The notes beneath the pieces were generated by a model. It saw only the letters and a list, made by a program, of their open reading frames with translations. It did no database searches and was not told the origin of the DNA. Below, piece by piece: positions 37,752-47,499 of a stretch of 64,000 nucleotides of DNA. This DNA is from Oscillospiraceae bacterium (GTDB lineage Bacteria; Bacillota; Clostridia; Oscillospirales; Oscillospiraceae), in the NCBI GenBank assembly GCA_902798545.1, contig CADBWQ010000002.1, forward strand, positions 58,807-122,806, given 5' to 3'. The number at the start of each line of letters is the position of its first letter. Position 1 is the first letter of the stretch. Both the position numbers and the translations under genes were made by a program.

Positions 37752-38611
37752 GTATAGCGGATAAGCTGAAGAAAGCGATCACCGGAGGAGAATGGTTTGT
37801 AGCTTACAAAGTTCTCGGCAAAGATGGAGAATTCGTTTTAGCGAAAGCTCCGAGCAATCAGTGGTGTGCTGATCCGTTTGTGTATGAAGCGGATGGTGAG
37901 CATTATATATTCGTTGAACAGTATGTAAACGAAAAAGAAAAGGGCTGTATCGGATATTTTCACTTTGAAAATGGGATTCCCGTTAACAAAGGGATTCTCA
38001 TTGAAAACAGCTACCACATGAGTTACCCTGATGTGTTCGAGTATGATGGGCGGTTCTATATGATTCCGGAGTCATCTGCTAATAGCACGGTGGATCTGTA
38101 CATTGCAGATCATTTCCCGGAAAAATGGAACAAGGTTAAAAGCCTGATCAGCGGCAGCAAATATGTTGATTCGACAGTATATCAGGAGGGCGATCAGTAT
38201 TACCTGATTACCTACACGATGGTTGGCGGTTATGAGGTTCACGTTTTTGCTCTGGATATGAAGGAGCAGATAGTAGATCTGATCTCAAAGAAACGGTACG
38301 ACAAGAACGTAGCTCGCCCGGGCGGAAGGCTGTTTGTTGAAGACGGAAAACTCATGCGTCCCGCGCAGGACTGTTCAAAGAAGTATGGCGAAGCGCTCAT
38401 CATCTATCAGGTAGATGATTTGAACCAGAATGGCGAATTTGTTGAACATGAGGTCAGAAGGATAGAAGCCGGGACGCTTCGTGCAGAGAACAATCCGGAA
38501 CGCGTCCATCAGTTGACGAATGACGGGATATATGAAGTGTTCGACGTCTATAAGGAGAAGCTTGATCTACTTCATGCACCGAGAATTTATCTGAGGTCAA
38601 GAAGAAAATAA
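37748..38611 (+). CDS. GIPC-transferase N-terminal-like propeller protein
   Basis: The 287-residue soluble protein has repeated beta-strand pairs with aromatic-rich repeats (WCADPFVYEADGEHYIFVEQ, SYPDVFEYDGRFYMIPESS, YVDSTVYQEGDQYYLITYTM, GGRLFVEDGKLMRPAQDC). They fit a five-bladed propeller related to glycosidase family 43-like folds and to the domain named after plant glucosamine inositolphosphorylceramide transferase. Bacterial members occur in polysaccharide clusters, sometimes fused to formyltransferases. It probably binds or transfers a sugar; catalysis is unproven. It overlaps the upstream gene by ATGA. Confidence 0.7.
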   Translation: MSIADKLKKAITGGEWFVAYKVLGKDGEFVLAKAPSNQWCADPFVYEADGEHYIFVEQYVNEKEKGCIGYFHFENGIPVNKGILIENSYHMSYPDVFEYDGRFYMIPESSANSTVDLYIADHFPEKWNKVKSLISGSKYVDSTVYQEGDQYYLITYTMVGGYEVHVFALDMKEQIVDLISKKRYDKNVARPGGRLFVEDGKLMRPAQDCSKKYGEALIIYQVDDLNQNGEFVEHEVRRIEAGTLRAENNPERVHQLTNDGIYEVFDVYKEKLDLLHAPRIYLRSRRK

Positions 38612-38637
38612 ACTGTGCTCAATAGGAGACATGAAAT

Positions 38638-39543
38638 ATGGAAAAAATATGCGTTTTGATGTCAACATATAATGGCGAAAAGTATTTGGATGAACAAATA
38701 CAATCCATTATTAATCAAGAAGGTGTTAATGTTCAGTTGTTAGTAAGGGATGATGGGTCAACAGACCATACGACACAAATCTTACAAAAATACCAGGATA
38801 ATGGATTTTTGAACTGGTATACAGGGGAATCAAAAGGGTGTGCAATGAGCTTCATGGATCTTATTGATAGGGCTCCAGAATGTGAGTACTATGCTTTTTC
38901 CGACCAAGATGATTGGTGGGAGCCTAAAAAACTGCTTGTTGCCCTTAATAGACTTAGCAGTTTTGATAAGTCTAAAAGCGCTTTATATTTTTCGAGAACT
39001 GAACTTGTAGATTCGGACTTAAGGACTATAAAGCAAAGATCTAGAAGACTATTCCAAAAACTAAATATCCCAGCCGCATTAATAATTAATAACGTTGGCG
39101 GACTTACGATGGTATTTAATCGATACTTGGTTGAGCGTCTGAGAGAGTACCATCCAGGATATGTTTCTATGCATGATTCCTGGGTATATAAGGTGTGTTT
39201 AGTAACGGGTGGACAAATATTTGCTGATGAGGATAGTTATGTTAAGTACAGGCAGCATGGGAATAATGTGTTGGGTGGAACGAAAAATTATAAACGAACT
39301 TGGACAAGGCGAATAAAGAATATTACGGACGCACCATGTTATAGAAGTAGAGGGGCAAAGGAATTAAGAGTTGGCTATGGGACATATATGAATGATAAAG
39401 ATAAAAAGATGGTTACAGCATTGAGTGATTATAAAAAAAAGATGAGGTATCGTCTTTATTTATTATTGAATCCAAGAGCTAGCACTCCATTTCTCTTTTA
39501 TACCCTGTATTTTAAACTAGCAGTGTTGTTTGGATTATTTTGA
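38638..39543 (+). CDS. Glycosyltransferase family 2 (rhamnosyltransferase-like)
   Basis: The 301-residue GT-A enzyme has CVLMSTYNGEKYLDEQIQSI, VRDDGSTDHTTQIL and AFSDQDDWWEPKKL (DQDD metal site), typical of WbbL/RfbF-type rhamnosyltransferases. A hydrophobic C-terminal tail suggests membrane contact. From here to about 42.3 kb the sequence is strongly AT-rich with many AAA, ATA and TTA codons, unlike its neighbours. RmlBDC genes downstream could supply dTDP-rhamnose. Confidence 0.88.
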   Translation: MEKICVLMSTYNGEKYLDEQIQSIINQEGVNVQLLVRDDGSTDHTTQILQKYQDNGFLNWYTGESKGCAMSFMDLIDRAPECEYYAFSDQDDWWEPKKLLVALNRLSSFDKSKSALYFSRTELVDSDLRTIKQRSRRLFQKLNIPAALIINNVGGLTMVFNRYLVERLREYHPGYVSMHDSWVYKVCLVTGGQIFADEDSYVKYRQHGNNVLGGTKNYKRTWTRRIKNITDAPCYRSRGAKELRVGYGTYMNDKDKKMVTALSDYKKKMRYRLYLLLNPRASTPFLFYTLYFKLAVLFGLF

Positions 39544-39694
39544 TGAGCAAACGCTAAGTAAAAAAGCTTGGCATGTCGTAAATGTAATCAGTTTTTCGGG
39601 CTGAGATAGTATTTGTTACCATAAAAATCCGGCAAATATATGAATTATATATCTTTCATACTTGAAACAAGGCTTTTTATGGGGAGGTTCTCCA

Positions 39695-40849
39695 TTGAGT
39701 GTATTTATAATTGTTTTGGACATATTTTTGCTTTTGGTATTTATTAGAATATGCGATAAGTATCATACAAAATATAGAGCTATCTCGCTCATGCTGATAA
39801 TAGTTATTGCTATAATGATGGGTGGGAATACTGCAAATCCGGATATATACGTATACAAGTATACGTATATCCACGGGCGAAACAGTGTAGAAGTGTTATA
39901 CACATGGATAATCGAGTTATCTAAAATGATAGGGTTAAGTTTTGAAGAGTTTAGGTTAGAAATCTATTGCGTATCAATTGTCTTGATTTTTTATGCTGCT
40001 GCTAAGCATATGAGGAATGTAATTCCGTTCATAATATTATACTTCATTTTCCCGATGATGTTTGATTCAGTCCAGACACGCAATTTTATGGCGATGGCAA
40101 TCATGCTTAATGCTATACCGTTATTGGTTAACCGAGATAGACCACATATTATTAAATATATCATATTAACTGTTTTAGCTGCAGGATTTCAATTAGCGTC
40201 CTTGTTTTATATGGTATTTTTGCTTATCCCTATAATCCAGAAGAGTAAAAATATCAGACGATTCACAATTGTTATTCTTGGAATGTGCATCGTGTTTTCT
40301 CTCAATAGGTCAACTTTATCTGCAGCTCTTACTTATGTATCTTCTGTTTTAGGCACACTAGAAACACGTATTTCACAATACGGCACGATTTTGACACAAT
40401 GGGGATTTCTTTATTCGTGGCTAGTTCATTTTATTATTTTCGGAATTTCTTATCTATTAAAACGCTACATTATTTCTGATTCCGCAGACGGCGAGAATGA
40501 CTATGCAGTACCGATAATACAATTCTGCTATTGGATTAGTGTTATTTCTATTATTTATTTTCCCTTTTATGTTGTTGGATCATTTTTTGATCGGTTATAT
40601 CGGACGGTGCTTGTGATATCATATATGTTTTGGCTTTCTGCCATTCAGGGTTCAACTTTACAGGCTCAACCTACACATCAAAACAACTATGGTAAATTAA
40701 TTGTGGACAAGAGAGTACTTCAAGTCGGCCTCATTATTGTTGGTTTTGCGACATATATGTTTTTTCGGCATATTAATGCGCAATACCATGAAACGATTGT
40801 TTCCACTTTTTTTCATAATAACTGGATATTGAACAAAATTGTTGGTTAA
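39695..40849 (+). CDS. EpsG-like polysaccharide polymerase (Wzy role)
   Basis: The start is TTG 39695 (MSVFIIVLDIFLLLVF), seven bases after GGGGAGG; an upstream in-frame TTG at 39662 has no such site. The 384-residue protein has about ten transmembrane helices and the EpsG family pattern (MMGGNTANPDIYVYKYTYIH, FDSVQTRNFMAMAIML). EpsG proteins are the likely polymerases of exopolysaccharide repeat units. It is very AT-rich. A gap of 151 bases separates it from the GT2 gene. Confidence 0.82.
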   Translation: MSVFIIVLDIFLLLVFIRICDKYHTKYRAISLMLIIVIAIMMGGNTANPDIYVYKYTYIHGRNSVEVLYTWIIELSKMIGLSFEEFRLEIYCVSIVLIFYAAAKHMRNVIPFIILYFIFPMMFDSVQTRNFMAMAIMLNAIPLLVNRDRPHIIKYIILTVLAAGFQLASLFYMVFLLIPIIQKSKNIRRFTIVILGMCIVFSLNRSTLSAALTYVSSVLGTLETRISQYGTILTQWGFLYSWLVHFIIFGISYLLKRYIISDSADGENDYAVPIIQFCYWISVISIIYFPFYVVGSFFDRLYRTVLVISYMFWLSAIQGSTLQAQPTHQNNYGKLIVDKRVLQVGLIIVGFATYMFFRHINAQYHETIVSTFFHNNWILNKIVG

Positions 40850-40889
40850 CAATATTTAATTATAGGCGTGATGCGGGGGTGATGAGTAG

Positions 40890-42305
40890 TTGAATGTAAA
40901 GCTGTCAGGACTAGTTAGAAACTTTTCTTATACTATAATTGCTAATCTCGTTGCACTATTTATTTCTATGCTAGTTACATTTATAGTCCCTAAGGCTATA
41001 AGTGTTGAGGATTATGGCTTTTTTCAGCTCTATCTATTTTACGCTTCTTATGTTGGCTTTTTTCATTTCGGGTGGATGGATGGGCTTTTTCTAAGATATG
41101 GGGGAGTGTATTATGAAGATTTGGATAAGAGCCTGTTTAAAGGTGAATTAATTCTATTTTTTATTTTTGAAGCATTTCTTTCTGCGATTCTTTGCGCATG
41201 TGCATGTATTATTAACACAGATATTAATAATAAATTTGTATTTGGTATTACTGCTGCAAGTATTGTACTTATAAATGTACGAGTGTTCTTTATGGATATT
41301 CTACAATGCACTGGGAGAATTAAGGAATATTCTATTTTAAATGTTGTGGGCAGGATATTATATATTTGCTTAGTGATTCTGCTTATACAGTTTGGTTATA
41401 GACGGTTTTATGTGTATGTTATTGCTGATATCTGTGGAAGAATAGTTTCTACTGCCTACGGAGCATTTAAGTGCAAAAAAATAGTATGCGCAGATAAATG
41501 CGAGTATCATCTTGCTTTAAATGAATCGAAAGAAAATATCAAGGTAGGAATAAAGCTCCTTTTTGCAACCATTGCAAGTAGTCTTATTATTGGGGTCGTG
41601 AGACTAGGAATTAATAGCGCTTGGGATATCACGACATTTGCAAAAGTATCTCTGACATTGTCAATTTCCAATCTTTTAATGGTTTTTGTAAGAGCGGTTG
41701 CACTTGTTCTTTTTCCAACGCTGAGACGTATTGATGCGGGTAAACTTGATCAGGTATACGATATAATGCGAAGTGCAATAATGATTCCATTATTGGGAAT
41801 GCTCGTTTTTTATTATCCTATCAGGATTATTGTAGGTACTTGGTTACCACAATATGCTGAAAGCCTGAAATATATGGCATTGTTGTTTCCAATGTGTATT
41901 TATGAAAGCAAGATGAGCATGTTGATTGAGACTTACATGAAAGTCTTACGCAAAGAACATGAATTAATGGTGATTAATGTTCTTACCTTGGTTTTAAGTC
42001 TTTTTGTTACAGGAATAAGCTGCTATGTAATTAGAAGCCTTGATATTGCAGTGTCTTCAATTGTGTTATTATTAGCTTTCAGATGCGTGTGTTCAGAACT
42101 AATTCTTATGCGTAGTGATACCTCCAGAGTCCGGAAGGATATTGTATTTGAGCTTTCTCTCACGTTGGTTTTCATCGCTTCGAGTTGGTTTGTAGGAGGC
42201 ATAAATGGGACAATTATTTATCTTATTGCATACATATTGTACATAATACAAAAGAGAAATGATTTTGCGAGACTCATTTACACTATAAAAAAGCATCCGT
42301 CGTAA
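40890..42305 (+). CDS. Wzx-like polysaccharide flippase (MOP superfamily)
   Basis: The 471-residue protein starts at TTG 40890 and has about twelve to fourteen transmembrane helices. The N-terminus NFSYTIIANLVALFISMLVT, followed by VPKAISVEDYGFFQLYLFYA, is typical of oligosaccharide-lipid flippases. It would export the lipid-linked repeat unit for the EpsG-like polymerase just upstream. Composition is strongly AT-rich. Confidence 0.87.
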   Translation: MNVKLSGLVRNFSYTIIANLVALFISMLVTFIVPKAISVEDYGFFQLYLFYASYVGFFHFGWMDGLFLRYGGVYYEDLDKSLFKGELILFFIFEAFLSAILCACACIINTDINNKFVFGITAASIVLINVRVFFMDILQCTGRIKEYSILNVVGRILYICLVILLIQFGYRRFYVYVIADICGRIVSTAYGAFKCKKIVCADKCEYHLALNESKENIKVGIKLLFATIASSLIIGVVRLGINSAWDITTFAKVSLTLSISNLLMVFVRAVALVLFPTLRRIDAGKLDQVYDIMRSAIMIPLLGMLVFYYPIRIIVGTWLPQYAESLKYMALLFPMCIYESKMSMLIETYMKVLRKEHELMVINVLTLVLSLFVTGISCYVIRSLDIAVSSIVLLLAFRCVCSELILMRSDTSRVRKDIVFELSLTLVFIASSWFVGGINGTIIYLIAYILYIIQKRNDFARLIYTIKKHPS

Positions 42306-42364
42306 AAACCTTGGGGTATTTCAAACGGACAAATATCTATATAAGGAAGGTAAGGTGATAGACA

Positions 42365-43384
42365 ATGACCATCATCGTAACCGGAGGAGCTGGATTCATA
42401 GGCTCGAACTTCATCTTCCATATGCTTTCAGCTCATCCGGACTACAGAATTGTGTGTCTGGATAAACTGACCTATGCTGGAAACTTGTCCACGCTGAAGG
42501 ACATCATGGACAAACCGAATTTCCGTTTTGTCAAACTGGACATCTGTGACCGCGAGGGCGTCTATCAGCTTTTCGAAGAGGAGAGGCCAGATATTGTCGT
42601 CAACTTCGCAGCAGAAAGTCATGTGGACCGTTCTATCGAAGACCCCAGCATCTTCCTCCAGACAAACATCATTGGTACGAGCGTACTCATGGATGCCTGC
42701 CGGAAGTATGGAATTGAACGGTATCATCAGGTGTCTACAGATGAGGTTTATGGTGATCTTCCGCTCGACCGGCCAGACCTTTTCTTTACGGAAACAACAC
42801 CAATTCACACATCAAGTCCTTATTCAAGCAGTAAGGCGGGAGCGGATCTCCTTGTTCAGGCCTACAATCGTACTTTTGGCTTACCGATTACAATCAGCCG
42901 ATGCAGCAACAACTATGGTCCATATCATTTCCCGGAAAAACTCATTCCGCTGATGATTGCCAACTGTCTGAATGATAAACCATTGCCTGTCTATGGTGAA
43001 GGTCTCAATGTACGCGACTGGCTGTACGTCGAGGATCATTGCCGGGCCATCGATTTGATCATCCACAAGGGCCGCGTCGGTGAAGTTTATAACGTTGGTG
43101 GTCACAACGAGATGCGGAACATCGACATCGTGAAGCTGATCTGCAAGGAACTGAATAAACCGGAAAGCCTGATTACGCATGTAACAGACCGGAAGGGACA
43201 TGATATGCGCTACGCAATCGATCCAACTAAGATCCATGAGGAACTGGGGTGGTTGCCGGAGACAAAGTTCGAAGATGGCATTAAGAAGACTATTAAGTGG
43301 TATCTCGAACACCGTGACTGGTGGGAAGAGATCATCTCAGGCGAGTATCAGAACTACTACGCTAAGATGTATGGAGATCGTTAA
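42365..43384 (+). CDS. rmlB: dTDP-glucose 4,6-dehydratase RmlB
   Basis: The 339-residue protein has the SDR cofactor loop (IVTGGAGFIGSNFIFHML), STDEVYGDLP, and the catalytic SSPYSSSKAGADLLVQAY (YxxxK), all characteristic of RmlB. It catalyses the second step of dTDP-L-rhamnose synthesis. rmlD and rmlC follow; rmlA is not in the window and must be elsewhere. ATG 42365 follows AAGGTAAGGTGAT. Confidence 0.95.
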   Translation: MTIIVTGGAGFIGSNFIFHMLSAHPDYRIVCLDKLTYAGNLSTLKDIMDKPNFRFVKLDICDREGVYQLFEEERPDIVVNFAAESHVDRSIEDPSIFLQTNIIGTSVLMDACRKYGIERYHQVSTDEVYGDLPLDRPDLFFTETTPIHTSSPYSSSKAGADLLVQAYNRTFGLPITISRCSNNYGPYHFPEKLIPLMIANCLNDKPLPVYGEGLNVRDWLYVEDHCRAIDLIIHKGRVGEVYNVGGHNEMRNIDIVKLICKELNKPESLITHVTDRKGHDMRYAIDPTKIHEELGWLPETKFEDGIKKTIKWYLEHRDWWEEIISGEYQNYYAKMYGDR

Positions 43385-43442
43385 AACCCCGCTGTGTGGA
43401 TATACACAGAGAAATAAGGAGCCGACCCAAGGCTGAGAGCTT

Positions 43443-43664
43443 TTGAAAGTATTTGTAACTGGAGTAACCGGCCAACTCGGGCATGATGTCGTCAAAGAGT
43501 TGGTGGCAAGAGGACATACGGCTATCGGAAGCGGTAGTCGATCGAGTGCTGATATGAAGATATTCGTAACAGGAGTTGGAGGACAGCTCGGGCATGATGT
43601 TGTCAATGAGCTGGAGCGACGGAACCACGAGAGCGTCGGTTCTGATATTCAAGAAAACTATAGT
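43443..43664 (+). repeat. 111-bp tandem duplication at the rmlD 5' end
   Basis: Two units (43443-43553 and 43554-43664) encode the same Rossmann strand-turn-helix. They share long identical stretches such as CTCGGGCATGATGT but differ at many third positions, so the duplication is not recent or was followed by selection. Confidence 0.85.
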
Positions 43665-44468
43665 GGTGTGTCTGATGGATCAGCTGTGACCACTGTCCCC
43701 TATGTTCAGTTTGATATAACGAATCGAGATGCAGTTATACACACAATTGAAGACATCAAACCAGATGCCATTATTCATTGCGCGGCGTGGACAGCGGTAG
43801 ACGCTGCAGAAGATGAGGAAAACCAGGAGAAGGTTCATGCTATTAATGCCGTTGGTACACAGAATATAGCTGATGTGGCGAAAGCTGTTGATGCGAAGAT
43901 GCTCTATCTATCTACGGACTATGTATTTGATGGTCAGGGGACGAGACCATGGCAACCGGATGACAAGAACTATGCACCGCTGAATGTCTATGGGCAGAGC
44001 AAACTAGATGGTGAGCTGGCGGTTAGTTCTACGCTTGAGAAATTCTTCATTGTCCGCATTGCATGGGTGTTTGGATTGAACGGCAAGAACTTCATAAAGA
44101 CGATGATTAATGTCGGAAAAACGCATGATACAGTCCGCGTGGTGAATGACCAGATCGGTACACCGACATATACCCTGGATCTTGCCCGGCTCCTGGTTGA
44201 TATGATTGAAACGGATAAGTATGGTTATTACCACGCGACCAACGAGGGCGGTTACATCAGCTGGTATGATTTCTGCTGCGAATTCTATAAGCAATATGGC
44301 TTGTCCACCACAGTCATTCCTGTGACCACGGCTGAATACGGACTTTCTAAAGCAGCCCGGCCGTTTAATTCCAGACTTGATAAGTCCAAACTTAAAACTG
44401 CGGGTTTTACTCCATTACCCACATGGCAGGATGCTGTTGCAAGATATTTGAAGGAGGCGGAGCTGTGA
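43443..44468 (+). CDS. rmlD: dTDP-4-dehydrorhamnose reductase RmlD with duplicated N-terminus
   Basis: The frame begins at TTG 43443 and encodes 341 residues. The first 37 codons (MKVFVTGVTGQLGHDVVKEL...) are a near-copy of the following segment, which starts at ATG 43554 (MKIFVTGVGGQLGHDVVNEL). The dinucleotide-binding strand-turn-helix is thus present twice. The rest is normal RmlD: IIHCAAWTAVDAAEDE, YLSTDYVFDGQG, PLNVYGQSKLDGE (YxxxK). It reduces the 4-keto sugar to dTDP-L-rhamnose. Neither start has a strong ribosome site. If ATG 43554 is used the product is a normal-length 304-residue enzyme. It lies one base before rmlC. Confidence 0.92.
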   Translation: MKVFVTGVTGQLGHDVVKELVARGHTAIGSGSRSSADMKIFVTGVGGQLGHDVVNELERRNHESVGSDIQENYSGVSDGSAVTTVPYVQFDITNRDAVIHTIEDIKPDAIIHCAAWTAVDAAEDEENQEKVHAINAVGTQNIADVAKAVDAKMLYLSTDYVFDGQGTRPWQPDDKNYAPLNVYGQSKLDGELAVSSTLEKFFIVRIAWVFGLNGKNFIKTMINVGKTHDTVRVVNDQIGTPTYTLDLARLLVDMIETDKYGYYHATNEGGYISWYDFCCEFYKQYGLSTTVIPVTTAEYGLSKAARPFNSRLDKSKLKTAGFTPLPTWQDAVARYLKEAEL

Positions 44469-44469
44469 C

Positions 44470-45075
44470 ATGGGCCAGATAACTGTACAGAAGAATCTTA
44501 ATGGAATTGAAGGACTGCATCTCATTATCCCCACAGTGCATGGCGACAGACGTGGATATTTTGTTGAAACATACAATCAGAAGGACATGGAGGAGCAGGG
44601 GATCTATATCACCTTTGTTCAGCACAATCAGAGTATGAGCACGAAAGGTGTTCTCCGTGGCCTTCATTTCCAGAAACAATTTCCGCAGACGAAACTGGTC
44701 CGTGTGATTAAAGGTTCTGTGTTCGACGTCGCTGTGGATCTGAGAGCTGACAGCCCAACCTATGGGAAGTATCACGGCGAAATCCTCACAGAAGAGAACA
44801 AGCATCAGTTCCTCATCCCTCGTGGATTTGCTCATGGATTCCTGGTGCTGAGTGATGTGGCAGAGTTCTGTTATCTCTGCGATGACTTCTATCATTCTAA
44901 TGATGAAGGCGGGATGGCCTGGAATGATCCGGCGATCGGTATTCAGTGGCCGAAGCTGGTGGGAGAGTATAAGGGAACGGCGAGTGCTGAAGGCTATACC
45001 GTTGATTGTGTACCACTGAACCTGAGTGACAAGGATCAGAAGTGGCTCGGTATCAAGGACACATTTAAGTTTTAG
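44470..45075 (+). CDS. rmlC: dTDP-4-dehydrorhamnose 3,5-epimerase RmlC
   Basis: The 201-residue cupin has the RmlC motifs: DRRGYFVETYNQKDMEE, FVQHNQSMSTKGVLRGLHFQ, GSVFDVAVDLRADSPTYGK and PRGFAHGFLVLSD with the catalytic His. It epimerises C3 and C5 before RmlD reduces C4. It is the last polysaccharide gene before the accessory island. An inverted repeat (CTGTAAAAA...TTTTACAG, about 45124-45162) follows but lacks a T run. Confidence 0.95.
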   Translation: MGQITVQKNLNGIEGLHLIIPTVHGDRRGYFVETYNQKDMEEQGIYITFVQHNQSMSTKGVLRGLHFQKQFPQTKLVRVIKGSVFDVAVDLRADSPTYGKYHGEILTEENKHQFLIPRGFAHGFLVLSDVAEFCYLCDDFYHSNDEGGMAWNDPAIGIQWPKLVGEYKGTASAEGYTVDCVPLNLSDKDQKWLGIKDTFKF

Positions 45076-45195
45076 AGCTTCTCCTGTAGGTGGCCGTAGG
45101 GTGCTGTCGGCTGGAAAAGGGTTCTGTAAAAACAAAAGACATTTACAACATCTGTTTTACAGCTAAAGAAAGTAGCAATGAGAGGAAGTAAAACC

Positions 45196-47499
45196 ATGAT
45201 AAAGCTCGATTTGCATATTCATTCCTATGCGAGTAAGTACAAAGAGGGCAGAGGAATTGTAGATGCCTCCACGATTGAGAATGTTAACGTTTTGCTTCAA
45301 AAGCTTAATGAGTATGACGTTGCACTGTTTTCTATCACAGATCATAATAGGTTTTGGCCGGAACTATATGAAAAACTTGATGAATTGATTGCTTCAGGGC
45401 AATATCCCCAAGTACATGGGCTTTTAGCTGGCGTAGAATTTGATGTTCAAATTGACCCAGAGATGTCGAAGTGTCACATCATTACTGTCTTTGATGCTCA
45501 GAACAATAAGGAAAACTATCAAAAGATTTATGATGCCATCGAGCAGCACAAGCTGGAAGACAAAGATGCTTACTATTCAAAAAGAGATTATGAGGATTTG
45601 CTCCGAGAAATTGGACTTGATGTAATATTAATTGCCTGCCAAAGGAATAGCCTAGATAGACACAATGGTCACCATAATTCACTTAGTGAAACTACAATGG
45701 AGCCGCAAAAGCTACTGATGGCAGGCTACATTAACGCACTTGAATTCCAGAGGCCTAATGTCGAGGGCATTCTGAGGGACAATCTTAAGAAGGTTCCAGT
45801 ACAGGTAGGACTGATTACGGGGAGCGATTGCCATGAATGGGCGGCCTATCCGAATCATGATGCTAGACGGGGTAATCCGGAGTTTGTTCATCCCAGAGCA
45901 AATATTCTTCCTACCTTCAAAGGGTTATTGATGGCGGTGACTTCTCCAGAAACGAGAATTAATCAGCAAGAAAACAGGAATAGAGAATACGTACAATACA
46001 TTCAGCTCGGTGATAAAACAATTCCGTTGACTAATGGGCTGATAGCTATCATCGGAGAAAACGGCTCTGGAAAATCTTCGTTGTTGAAGATACTCCAGGG
46101 GAAAACATCAGAGTCTTTCGTTAAGAAAATTCGAGATAAGAATTCTATAACCTATTCGGAGACCGATGGTTCCAAGAGACTTTACATAGAGCAAGGCCAA
46201 ATTGTAGACAAATTTGGAAAAGGAAGCCTATTTCCCCCTGACAATTTCTTGCCGGTGGATCATTCAGAGTTTCGGGCCGCGTACACTTCATTTTCAAAAG
46301 GAATACTTGATTGCATAAAGAAAAAGATAAAAACAAGGGAGGCGTATAAACAGCTTGAAGTGGAGTCATTAGAATATAATGAATTAATCCATTCGGCCTC
46401 ATATTATATCAATTTGCTTGTAGACAGTGACTACGCAGAAATCGATAATGTGCATGAGCAATATGACAAGGATCTTCACAATTTGTTGGAAACATTTTTC
46501 CGCATGCGATCCGATAATTATTACGTTAACTTCCAAAATGAGCTGAATCAGATTATTGAATTGTTAGGCAAAATCTATGGGGCAGTTCATGAAGCTTCTG
46601 ATGCAAAAGTGGTTGAGAGGTTGGTTAAGAATCATATTGTTTCAGCCCAGATAGAGTATGATCAAAAAGTCAAAGAAGCGGCAACATCACAACAGTTGGA
46701 TCAACGGGATTATTTGGAAAAAAGAAAAGCATTCATTAGTAAGATTGTTAATGCCGCAAGAAAGAATTCTGAGGATACTCATTTCCCGGATAGCCCAAGA
46801 GTAATTCATGGATGTAGTATAAACCCACGCCATGGATTCAGTTTCAATTCTGAAGCAAAATATAATGATAGAGATGTAATAGACGATTTTCTCGGGAAAA
46901 TGTTTACTTCAGACTATAAAACGTTTGAGGCACTACAGACTATTGAGACATATGATGCGTTAAAAAACGCAATATATCGCTGTACATCAATCGAACAAAT
47001 AGACAGGCAATTCGAGCACAATTTAGATTCTTTCTTGGACGAGATGTGCAAGACTACAGATTATATAGTGGATACTTCCCAGCGCAATGAAACTTTGGGA
47101 AATACTCTTGGAGAACTGTCACTGGCGTATTTTAAATATATGACAGAGCATGAAACAGAGAGATGCATATTTTTGATTGATCAACCGGAAGACCATATTT
47201 CTAATAATAACATAAGCCAAAAGCTTCTTAGATACTTCAATTCAATCAGGACAAAGAAGCAGATCATTATGGTTACACACAACCCACTTTTAGTTGTCAA
47301 TCAGGATGTAGACCAAGTCTTATTTGTTCGGAAAAACGGTGATAAAATAAATGTTGTTTCCGGTTGTCTTGAATATGAAGATGAAGATATTAATATTCTG
47401 GATCTTATTGCAAAGAACATGGATGGCGGAAAAGATTCGATCGAAAAGAGGTTAAAAGTCTATGGAAAAGAAAATCGTCTTGACAATGCAGCCATCTAA
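45196..47499 (+). CDS. PHP-domain/SMC-like ATPase (TrlF-type)
   Basis: ATG 45196 is used because GAGAGGAAG precedes it; ATG 45178 is possible. Residues about 1-255 form a PHP phosphoesterase domain with intact metal ligands: KLDLHIHSYAS (H7, H9), SITDHNRF, LLAGVEFDV, LITGSDCHEW. Residues about 270-767 form an SMC/RecF-like ATPase: Walker A IIGENGSGKSSLL, a coiled-coil insertion, an ABC-signature-like LGELSLAYFKYM, Walker B CIFLIDQPEDHIS and the His switch MVTHNPLL. This architecture matches proteins labelled TrlF family, usually found in defence or accessory islands. A nuclease or phosphatase gated by ATP-driven DNA or RNA sensing is a fair inference. Its 3' end overlaps the next gene by 38 bases. 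Confidence 0.82.
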   Translation: MIKLDLHIHSYASKYKEGRGIVDASTIENVNVLLQKLNEYDVALFSITDHNRFWPELYEKLDELIASGQYPQVHGLLAGVEFDVQIDPEMSKCHIITVFDAQNNKENYQKIYDAIEQHKLEDKDAYYSKRDYEDLLREIGLDVILIACQRNSLDRHNGHHNSLSETTMEPQKLLMAGYINALEFQRPNVEGILRDNLKKVPVQVGLITGSDCHEWAAYPNHDARRGNPEFVHPRANILPTFKGLLMAVTSPETRINQQENRNREYVQYIQLGDKTIPLTNGLIAIIGENGSGKSSLLKILQGKTSESFVKKIRDKNSITYSETDGSKRLYIEQGQIVDKFGKGSLFPPDNFLPVDHSEFRAAYTSFSKGILDCIKKKIKTREAYKQLEVESLEYNELIHSASYYINLLVDSDYAEIDNVHEQYDKDLHNLLETFFRMRSDNYYVNFQNELNQIIELLGKIYGAVHEASDAKVVERLVKNHIVSAQIEYDQKVKEAATSQQLDQRDYLEKRKAFISKIVNAARKNSEDTHFPDSPRVIHGCSINPRHGFSFNSEAKYNDRDVIDDFLGKMFTSDYKTFEALQTIETYDALKNAIYRCTSIEQIDRQFEHNLDSFLDEMCKTTDYIVDTSQRNETLGNTLGELSLAYFKYMTEHETERCIFLIDQPEDHISNNNISQKLLRYFNSIRTKKQIIMVTHNPLLVVNQDVDQVLFVRKNGDKINVVSGCLEYEDEDINILDLIAKNMDGGKDSIEKRLKVYGKENRLDNAAI

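Noticed and set aside
45076-45195. The CTGTAAAAA inverted repeat after rmlC as an intrinsic terminator.
   Set aside because: The stem is AT-rich with a mismatch and no T run follows, so termination is not supported.
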